Below, one piece after another: positions 51,901 through 63,000 of a stretch of DNA of 64,000 bases. Position numbers and translations under genes: made by a program. Below the pieces are notes generated by a model, which saw nothing but the letters and a program-made list of their open reading frames with translations, did no database searches and had not been told where the DNA came from. This DNA comes from Trachythela sp. YZ-2020 (taxonomy: Eukaryota; Cnidaria; Anthozoa; Malacalcyonacea; Clavulariidae): positions 2,762,501-2,826,500 of the forward strand of contig JADLSH010000363.1 of NCBI GenBank assembly GCA_016169945.1. The letters are read 5' to 3'. The stretch's first letter is position 1. Each line of letters opens with the position of its first letter.

Positions 51901-54900
51901 TTATCAAGTTTTTGTAAATTTAAGAAAGGTTAAAATCGCGATTTTACAACGAAATTTGGTGGTTAGAACATTTTACGAAACAGAAAATTTACAGACTGAA
52001 TTGGCAGTGCTGAACGTGTCACTAATAAGCAACCATCATTTGGGCAAATGGTTGAAAATTCGAAGGACGTCTAATTCCCAAAGTGGAAAAATGTGAGTTT
52101 AAAAGCCTGATCTTTATTTGTGTAAAAAAACGACATGCCAAAGTTGGATTTATGCCTTTTTTGATATACGTCTTTGCAAATAAGAATTCACAGCCGAATT
52201 CCCTCCTCCCTTCCCAAAATCATTGTTGTGATTACGATGCTTCATTCGTCTGGAGAACTAACATTGACTAGGGGTGTTTGGCCTTCATAACCACCGCGTA
52301 CACATAACAAATGTAACAATTAATTCTTAACCTTTGCATTCATATTTCGACACGTTATTAATTCTACTTCACCTACGCAAATGGCAAAAATACTTGTAAT
52401 GATATAAACTGTCAAATTGTTGAATACGCAGTAAAAATTAATGCAATGAAAGATCGGCCTTTAAACTTAATCCGTAAGAATAATCCACTTACTATGTTAA
52501 ATATGGTTACATTCTTGTTGGGCAGAATGGAATGTCGAGTCGTCAGTGAAAAAAAATCAGAAGTTAAATTCTGATGTTTCGAGTGAAGGCCCAGGTAGTT
52601 TCAAACTAAAAACGAAACTAACTACTGATGCTAACTATCTAAACTGCTCTTCTTAAAGGTCCAGTAAAGGTCATCCCCCATTGTTGGTTCACCCGGATAG
52701 CACCTACTAAATAAAGCCTGCAGTGTCTGGTAGAGTCGTTGTTATACGCACTCAAAGATGCAATGAAATATTCACCCAGTTAAAATTTAGTTTTTTATAC
52801 TGCAATACAAACACAACAAAAAAATTGGTATCCATACCATGGAATTAATATGGAAATGTTATTTTTAATGATATTTCCATAGTTGGAAAATGGCAATTAG
52901 TTTGGAATTACTAAGTATTATTTCCATAATTGGCATTTTATTTTTTATTTTTTTTTAAATTAATTTTACAATCAAAGATAATAGATTGATGGCGCAGACA
53001 ACAGGACCAAAAAGGTCCTACATTAAGTCCCACTATACATACATTGATATCACTACATCACGTCTCATAAAGCTACGTGGTTACACACAGATTAAGTTAC
53101 AAACAAATATTCATAATTAAGAACATGACATAGAACAAGAACGACATTTTGCACATACTTTTTCCAACTATAAAAATATGAGATCCATACTATTTCCATA
53201 GTAAGGACGATACTTGGTGATATTAAAGTCTAGTTAATTATCTGTTCCGTGTTTCTTAGCACCAAGTTTCTTATCCAAGCTCTATATTAACCTTGCTAAC
53301 TGCGGAATAACCTAGTAAGGCCAATGCCTATACAAAGACTGCCTTGTATATCATATAGCCATAACAGGATCAGGATGTTCTCCTTGGGAATCTCTTTACA
53401 AGAAGCGAGTACTTGATAATCAATGACTTCATCACTGGCGAAAGCGGAACCTAAATCTAGAAGATCGTTCTTTTGTATTCTTGACCACACCCGGTTACTG
53501 TTCTTTAATATAAGATCTCTCTATCTATGTCAAAACTGAAGATTGCCACTATCCTCCGCAGAGGCTTGCGAGCTTTAAAAAAATACCTAGTCGTCTTACA
53601 CGGAGTTTCGTGAGTCGTTGTCGGAACTTGCGGTCTCGAGCATTTTTATTAGTCTTACACGAAGTTTTGAGAGAGTGGCGCGAGCGCGCAAAGAATGAAG
53701 GGAAGGAGAAAATCGTTTTCCGTCTTCCCGTCTTTCCCCGCGCGCTCGCATTTGCAAATCCCCTATTTTCCCCATGTGTACCGCACGCTCCCAACACGCT
53801 TCACGAAACTCCGTGTAATAAGAGGTTTTCACTTGTTTCCATCTATCAAACTGACGTTACGCAATTTTTCCGATTTTCATATTTGTTTTTCTTGATTTTT
53901 GTTCATCAATTTGGTTAGGGTTAGGTTTTGGGTTAGGGGTTAGGGTAGGTTTTAGGGTTAGGGTCAGTTACAAAGTTTTTAACTTTACTTCAAAGTTGAA
54001 AAAATTACGTAACGTCAGTTTGGTAGATGGAAACAAGTGACGACCGTAATAAGACGACTAAATATTTCTTTAAAGCTCGCAACGCTCTGCGGAGGAGAGT
54101 GGAAGATTGCTATATTGCGATATATTGACATCCTTGTTCCCGACATCTACAGTTGAAAAGAACTCTGGTATGACTGTGAGCGCGGTAAAAAACCAACAAG
54201 GAAATTCAGTAACTCCTGGGGTCTTAACATGCGTGTTATGTAATGGACAGTTAGAGGACGTGCATTTTGTACAGTGCCCTTCAGTGGCTCATCACAAATT
54301 CTGTTTCCCATGCTCGCTTGAGAGTATAGTGTCGCAAAAGTCCGAATCGGCCGAGGTGTTTTGCCCAAGCGGTGAACGTTGTCCCTTACAAGGTAGTAAT
54401 CTACCGTGGGCTTTCATGCCAGAGGAGATCAAGACTATAGAATCGAAGGTTATGGCGTGACGCCAAATGGCAAAGATGAAGACAAGTAGAACGGTGTTTG
54501 CCTCGAACTTTCTTGCATGCATGTGCGAGTGTTTGTACAATATAAGAAAGCTTACGCAAGGCTAGGAATTCTGATAAATAAGGTTATATCTCACAATATT
54601 TTTATGTATGAATGTTAGATAATTCTAATTCCGAATATTTGTAACATTTCATAGCTTAATATACGGTTAAAACTACGATTGTTGTTCTAAAATTTTACAG
54701 TCAAATTTCTTGCTGATAATGATTGTCTTATATTTGGTCTTAGAGTTTATGCATACGTAGAGAACCAACATTGACTGGGGTTGTTTGGCCTTCATAACCA
54801 CCGCATACACATGCATAACAAATATGTAACAATTTATTCTTAACCTTGCATTCATATTTTGGCACGTTATTGCTCCGCGAGGTGTAGCCGCGATGGAGCT

Positions 54901-57900
54901 TTAAAATGCTAATTATAAATATTTATACCTTAATAATTATAGTCGTAATTATAATTGTATATATCACAAAATGAACATTCCACAGTCGCCCAAGTCCGAA
55001 CATAAACTTATGCTTCCGTATGTACATCTATGGATAATTACGACTATTTATAGGGGTACTTTATGGATAATATGGGTGCAATTAGTTTCAAAATGGCGGT
55101 TCTGTGATGAGTGAGCATATAATTTCGTTAAATTTTCACCGAATTGTACCGTGTTTTTTATGGATCTCCCTTCACCTGGAATTCAGCTTTCCCCCCCTGG
55201 AATTCACTTCAAGCGACTGGGGACGAGGCGGGTTCACTGCTATTATACTCAATAGCACCTACTCAATTAGCCCGCGTTGCTGGCGATTTTAAGGTGTTGG
55301 GATTGAGGCGCGGATATAACCTCCGGTGTTTCGTAGAATCATGTTATACGAACTCGAAGACACAATGGAATATCCGCCTGGTTGAAATTTATATTTTTAT
55401 ACTATAATACAAACGCAAAATGCTACAAATTTATTCGCAAACTTAAAGTGTTCACAAGAACGGTGATTTAATAAAGACCAGATTCTAATTCTTTACCACA
55501 ATTCCTTCTTTGATATTCAGTTCATTAAGGGAACGACGCTATCATTCCATATAATAGGGAGCACTTTTATTCCAGTAAAGCGCGGCGCTCCCTTTTTAAT
55601 TTGAAGAGTGGAGAGAGCACCTGCCCACACGTTATTAGAGTTAGTTCTTGGTGATAAGTTTAGTGAATTCTCTGTTCCGTGTTTCTTAGCATCAAGTTTC
55701 TTATCCAAGCTTTATATTAACCATGCCAACTGCCAAACCACTATGCGGAATAACCTGATAAGACCAATGCCAAGTTCCCCTAACATGCAAAGACAGCTTT
55801 GTGAACTATATAGTCATAACAGGATACTCTCCCTGGAGATCTCTTTACAAGAAGCGAGTACGTATACTTGATGATGAATAAGACAAATGACTTCATCACT
55901 GATCAAAGCGGAATATAAATCTAGAAGATCGTTCTTTTGTATTCTCGACCACACCCAGTTACTGTTCTTTTATATAAGACATCTCTCTGTTTATATAAAA
56001 ACTGAAGATTGCTATATTGGCATCCCTTGTTCCTAACATTTATGACATAAAGGTTATTTCTGTTTTAAAAGCCGATGCATGGAAATGTCAGAAGCTTTTT
56101 CTTCCCAATATAATATATGATAATGATCTCTTGAAATTTCTTGTCTTTGCTGATAATTCAATATTCACAGACCCTGTGAAGTGGCCGGGGGGGGCGTTAA
56201 CTATCCGTACGAGTCGTAACGATGAGTTGTAATGTTTAATAAACAGTAGATCCCTTAAAATTCTCTCATATATCCATAGTACGCGCGAGCATTGAAAATG
56301 TCCCTCAACCTAGTTGTTCCTTGTTGTGTCCCTTAAAAGCCCATAAAATACAAGATGACACTACTCAGAGTGGCTCCCCCCCCGGCAAGCTGAGAAATTG
56401 GTTGACTGCGGTGGAAATCAAATCCGCGACCTTGGGTTTGCTGGTCCATGCTTTGTAATTTGTTCAGTACAAACAACAACTTCTTCCTTCGTAAGTCGAG
56501 GTTGAGAGAGATTGATGAGACTGTCTGCTTCGATCATGATTCGTCGTGCTTCATCTTCCAGTTCCTGTTTCATGCTTTCGTGTTAGTTATGGGCTAGACT
56601 TAAGCCCATATACAATTACTTTATGGTTTCCGTGTTTGGATGGCCTGATCCAAACACCTTAGTGAAGATTCACCCTGCTTCGGACGCCGACCACACCCTA
56701 CTTCATGATCAGCTCCCGCTTAACACCTCCCCCCCCCTATCAGATCATGCGGGATCCATCCCTGGGCACAGTGGTTGGTACACGTGTCTCTCCACTCTTT
56801 CCCTCCTGCAACAAGGGTTGGATTTCTGTAAATGTGCAGTTTTCTGATTATAATTTCGCCTTAGTTGCATGTGAGAAGAATGCTTCCAGTTTGAACAACA
56901 CAGGGTAGTGGTACATCGAGCACTCTGGTTTCCTCTTGTGGTGAAACTGAACCAATAAAGATGGCCCTTACTGGACCATTGCTTTTCTTTTTTTGCGTGG
57001 GGGAGTTTAGATAGAACTGGTAAAGCTTTCTAAATAAAGAGTGTTATTTCAGTTAGTTGAAATAAAAACTAGATGAATCGTTTTGGTTATTTGACAGTTC
57101 TTCACTAAATTGAAACTTAAATCTATCTTTTTTTGCAGACAGAGAACACTGGTCCCTCCAAGATCACCAGAGGCTGACTATATTGTCAGTGACATCAGTA
57201 GATTGCGTCAGGAACTCAGAGATGCTTTAAATGTAAGTTTTCTTCGTTTGTTAGTAGATGGTGTTAGTAGATGGAATACTCGAACGGAAATTTATACACA
57301 TTTTTTAGACCTAGCCAGGAGCAGTTGCAAAAAATGCAACCTTAGGCCCTCTGGCAGGAATTGAATCTGTGGCCCTGCGATTCCGGTGCAGTGCTCTAAC
57401 CAACTGAGCTATAGAGTCCAGTTGCTGAGCATTAACCGCAAGTTCGATTAATAAAATGGGAGTGATGCCAGTAGATGGTGTATGGATAAATATCAAGATT
57501 TTTCTCGGCATCTCGTTCGGTCGGATTAATGGTAGAAGGTGTTAGTAGATGGAATACTCGAACGGAAATTTATACACATTTTTTAGACCTAGCCAGGAGC
57601 AGTTGCGAAAAATGCAACTTAGATCCTCTGGAAGGAATTGAACCTGCGGCCCTGCGATTCCGATGCAACGCTCTAACCAAAGCTCGAAATTTCCGTTCGA
57701 GTATTCCATCTACTAACACCTTCTACTATTAATCCCATCAAACGAGATGCCGAGAAAAATCTTTATATTTACCCATACACCATATACTTGCATTGCTCCC
57801 ATCATGTATACTGCGGTTGATGCTCAGCAGCTGGACTCTGTAGCTCAGTTGGTTAGAGCTCTGCACCGGAATAGCAGGGCTGCAGGTTCAATTCCTGCCA

Positions 57901-59979
57901 GAGGGCCTAAGTTGCATTTTTCGCAACTGCTCCTAGCTAGGTCTAAAAAGGTGTATAAATTTCCATCTACAAACACATTCTTCGTTTGTTACCTTTTCTG
58001 GTCACCTTCCGTATACATATTATCCCAATATTTATTATCCAGAGCGCTCCACCGGAATCACAGGACTGTAGGTTTGATTTCTACCGGAAAGCCTCGGTTA
58101 CATTTTTGCACTGCTCCTGGTCAGGTGCATTCACGAAACATCTTAACATTGTTGCTGTTGAATATAGTATAAAATATGAATATGGATGCCCAAAATATAG
58201 TACAATTTTACCAACCTAGGCCGCCGAAAGATAACGGTGGGGCACGGACAAAACTTTCCCCGGACAACTATGGTGTTATGTTGTTTTTTAAAACAGCAGT
58301 ATTATAAACTGTGCAAGAGCTAGCATGTAGTATTATACTTCAAATCCCCAACTTGAAAGGAGAGCCCTTGAATAACAATTTCGCTTTTACGATAACCTTT
58401 TTTGAATTTTTCTTAGGAAACTGAACAAACAAAACAAAGTCTGAAAAATTTAGATGACCGAATTCATTCACAGGTAAATAAGAACTTAATTTGCAAGCAA
58501 TAAAGAGTCAACCATTTCCTATATACTGTAAGGTGTCAGTCGCCTTAACCACAGTGGCGCTATCAATGGGGAATGGGTGGGGGGGCGACCCTCAATCACT
58601 TTTCAGAGTGTGATTATCATTCCATCCAAAATATATATGACCATTGTCTCAAATGTCAAAATCAGCTTTCAAAGACCCCAAATTCAAACAAATTTCGCGG
58701 GGTAAATGCCCAAACTCTCTTAGGAATGTGTCGTTACAAGCAAGTAGTGTAACGTACTTTGCCCCCCCCCCCCAATAAATAATCCTGGCGGCGCCACTGC
58801 TTAACCAACTTAACTCTTTTCACAAGCTAGGTGGCTCTTGCTTTCTTCTCGGTCTCTGTCGTGTCAAGCAGTTGTGAGAGAGTCACATTTATAGTGTGTA
58901 TTAGTCAGTTAGTCCAACCATCAGCTTAAAAGCATGCAAAATACACAGTGACTAAATTTCAAAATGCCATTTTCATAGAAGTAGTGGAGTCTGAACGATA
59001 ATAGTAATTTTGTACCAGACAATATGAACATTCAAATATAATCAAACTAGTGCTTATGCTTGTGTTAATAAATGTTTTAATAGATATCTTCTGATGAAAG
59101 TGTTGTTGCATTGCCAGATCACACTAGGCCATATCCTCTCGATGCATATTTGGTAAGTCAATGCTAAGCTAGTCACGCTGTCGAATCATCTACAATCGCG
59201 TGCAAAATGACTTTAGACAACTTTCAAAAGTTGGGCTTCTCTCAAAAATGTTGCAACAACTCAATTTTATAATCCTCCTCTCCCCCAAGCCAAGGTTGGT
59301 GAGGTTCCAAAATCAAACATCAATAACAAGCAAACAACGTTGGACGGGGGTGGAAGAGGGGGGGGCGATTCGACGCTTAATTTTGTAACTTTTGTCCTTG
59401 TTCCATCAAATCATCTGCAGTGTCTCAACCATAATGCGCGGGATTGTAGCTAGAATAAATGCTTATAAATATCCAGCAAGGACTTCGCCCATATTTTAAA
59501 GTAAACCTTCCAGCAACTTCCATATGGATTCTCTGTGTGATATTTGTGTTGTTTTCTAGCGAGCAACTCGCGATGTTCCTGAAGAACTTTCAACTTCAAA
59601 AGCGGAAGAAGACGCTCAAAGTGACCCAAGTTAGTTTTGACACTTTATTAACTTTACATCGACACGTCATGCAAGCAACTGTAAATCAATTTCTTTTTCC
59701 AGAAACGCTACTAATATAGAGTGATTGTTAAATGGTAAATACTAAGATTTTTCTCGGCATCTCGTTCGATGGGAATAATAGTTGATGGTGTTTGTGGATG
59801 GAATATTCGAACGAAAGTTTATATACATTTTTAGAACTAACCAGGAGCAGTTGCGAAAAATGCAACCTTAGGCCCTCTGGCAGGAATTGAACCTGCGGCC
59901 CTGCGATTCCGGTGCAGCGCTCTAACCAACTGAGCTACAGAGTCCAGTTGCTGTTATTTACCCATATATGATATCCCTC

Positions 59980-60063
<84 letters not shown>

Positions 60064-63000
60064 GAACTTGCGGTTAAACTTAATGCTCAACAGGGCCGCA
60101 GGTTCGATTCCTGTCAGAGGACCTAAGGTTGTATTTTTCGCAACTGATCCTGGTTAGGTCTAAAAATGTATATAAACTTTAGTTCGAATATTCCATCCAC
60201 AAACACCATCTGATTGTTAAATGCCATATTAAATGCCTTGACACAGGGTCCACGATTCGGCAATGCGACGCGATTTTTCATTTCTTGAAAGCAAATATAA
60301 CTGTACATAAAGAGAACGTACTTTAATATAGATATGTATATGAGGTATACCATGAGAAACTTTATTTGCTTTTGAAAACTAAGAAGTTGCGTCGTGTTGT
60401 TGTTGTCACAGTCAAACGGGAAACACTTGTATAATTATTCTTATTGGGCTTCGTTGGCGAAGTCGTCACAGAGACCGCCAATTCTACTCTGAGATTGTGG
60501 GTTCCTTCAGAAATGCTCCTCTGGAATGTAGCCCTATAGCTAGGTCCATTAAAACCAACAAATTTCATAAACTCTCATTTGAAAATGGACATATGAACCC
60601 TGGTATCCTGGAAGGCTGGAACCTTGGCGAACTAAGTCTTTCACTTAAATTGTCGACGTTTAATTTTAGAACGAGAAGCGGCCGAGCAAGAGCCAGGCCT
60701 GTGTGCCGATGCTCTTTCTGTTCTGCGGGATGTCCAAAAACAAAAGGAAAATTTGGAATGGAATTTACTGGCGTTATCAAGACGACATGACGAGCAATAT
60801 CTGTACAATATGGTGGAGGATGATGAGTAAGTGCTTTGAGTTTGAGATCCCTGGGTTCGTCATAACCAGGCGGGAGTCTATAGGCTTATCTGGTAGCGGG
60901 TTGCAGATTATCCAGATTATCCAGGAGGGTACCTTACCATGGTGTCTTACTTATTGTAGTGGGGGATTGTGTCCTTATCCTTAGATCTAGAAGGTTAAGG
61001 TGGTGGATATTTCGAGTGAAATAATATATACAATATTTTAGACCTGAACGGGAACGGCTGCGAAAAATGCAACTCTATCGCCTGTATTCTAAAAGCTAAC
61101 TCACACTCAAAGAGTGGGGGTTCAATCTGAGCTTCCCTTGAGTGTCAGTGCTGTTTTTGAATAGCTGGAGGGTAAGTGCCGTACCATACTATGTGAGTAC
61201 TCACCCTCCAGCTATTCAAACATAGCACTGATACTCTGTGAGTGTGAGTGTGAGTGTGAGTGTGAGTGTGAGTGCGAGTGTGAGTGAGCTTTTAGAATAC
61301 AGGCGTAAGTCCTCCGACAGGAATCGCGGAGGACTTAGAGTTGCATTTTTCGCAGCCGTTCCCGTTGAGATCTAAAATATTGTATATATTATTTCACTCG
61401 AAATATCCACCACCTTAACCTTCTACCTTAATTTCAATCGAGTTAGACACAGAAAAGAAAATATTGTAGTTATCCTTAGATCTGCCTATAATTACATGTA
61501 TATTGGAGTACTGGAGGAAATATTCAACTGCCAGTTGTTTTCAACAGTCAAACGAATGTGTAGCATTGAACTCCATAAATAGACTGACAGAGCATGTATT
61601 TTTTGTTTCTTCGAAAGAACAAACAGTGAAGCTTTGAGGATTCGCAAAGATGTGGCAAAGAAGATCGAAGAGATTGATGCTGTAGTTCAGGTATGCGCGT
61701 ATCATAAAAAAATGTTCAAACAAGCTGATATAGGTTAGAATATTTGCCCTTATACCAAACATCGGCATCGCCCAAGTATATATACATGAACTTGTGGTTA
61801 GCTCTTGACAACTGGACTCTGTAGCTCAGTTGGCAGAGCACTGCACCAGAATCGCAGGGCCGCAGGTTCAATTCCTGCCAGAGGGCCTATACTTGCATTT
61901 TTCGCAACTGCTCCTGGTTAGGTCTGAAAATATGCATATAATTTTCGCTCGAAATTTTCCATCTACAAACACCATCAACATTATGTTCGCACTGCATGCT
62001 TGTTCCCAGCTTGTTGGCAAGTTGTTGCAGCCCTGAAGCAGACAGCTAGAAGGTTACTGATTCAACAGATTCACAGTCGCAAGTTGTTATCGTCCTGCAA
62101 TGCAACAAGTTGTGACTGTGACATACTTGTAACAACTTAAAAATGTTACAGCTTTGTCACAACTTGCGTGTTGACAAGCTTACCACACCTTTGTTGCGAA
62201 CGCACCATGTTGACAAGATGTGAGATTTTTACGCGTGTATATCACGTCTTAAAAATGGAATAACTGTATCCATAGAACTCTATATCCTTCCAATCAGAGT
62301 CATACTGACCTCAAAAGAAGACTGTATAGCGCAACCCTTTGTTCAGAGGTGCAGAGGCCAAATGTGCGAGGAAAATGTCTCTATTACTTCTACTTTTTAA
62401 CACATCTTCTTACTTTAAAAATACAAGATAACTGCATTATTTTGCTATTTATAGGATTCTCAGTAATGCAATTTCGCCATAGTACATTGGAAGCACTGAT
62501 CTGAAAACAAAGACTGGATAGTGCATATGCTATGCATAAATGAGCCAATGGCGACCATATTGGTGTGACCACAACAAATGTACTGTGGTGTTGGGGACAT
62601 GTTTAAAGAGCTTCTATAAGTTTCTAGTTATTGGTAGGAAAGGAAAAATATTGTTTAGATAAGAATTTTATCATCAGTGGCCTTCTCTTTCTTCCTAAAT
62701 AAATTTTGAATAACTAATGAGGTCACACCAATATGGCCGCCATAAGCCTCATTATGTCGTGTTTAAAACGTTCTAAAACTCATTAGAAGAGATGTTGGAA
62801 GCTATATTTCTCAATTTACATAGGAAAAGACATTTGCTTCATAATATGATCTCATTAAAAATATTCTGGCTTCAAAATTGGCTCGTTGAATTCAATAGGA
62901 TGCTCTATCCAGTTATAGTTTTCAGATCAGTGATTGGAAAGGATATCACTGGGTCCCTTAGGCAATAATTAGTTAGAACATTATCTTTACCATACTTTAA

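Larger units (their letters stand above)
53547..54101. mobile_element. Mutator-like foldback element with 9-bp duplication and empty-site evidence
   Basis: TIRs start CACTATCCTCCGCAGAG on the left and CACTCTCCTCCGCAGAG on the right. They run inward through GCGAGCTTTAAA and ACTTGTTTCCATCTA. The 9-mer GAAGATTGC flanks it at 53538-53546 and 54102-54110. Unit 2 of the local duplication has the uninterrupted sequence CTGAAGATTGCTATATTGG at about 56005, which shows the insertion. No transposase is present. Confidence 0.85.

Noticed and set aside
53914..53964. Chromosome end or fusion point marked by TTAGGG repeats
   Set aside because: The tract is short, degenerate and enclosed in a bounded element with a target duplication.
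57254..57977. Hammerhead ribozyme (retrozyme) in the hairpin unit
   Set aside because: The repeated-unit layout and duplication size invite it, but no CTGATGA plus GAAA core was found by eye on either strand. Left as a test, not a call.
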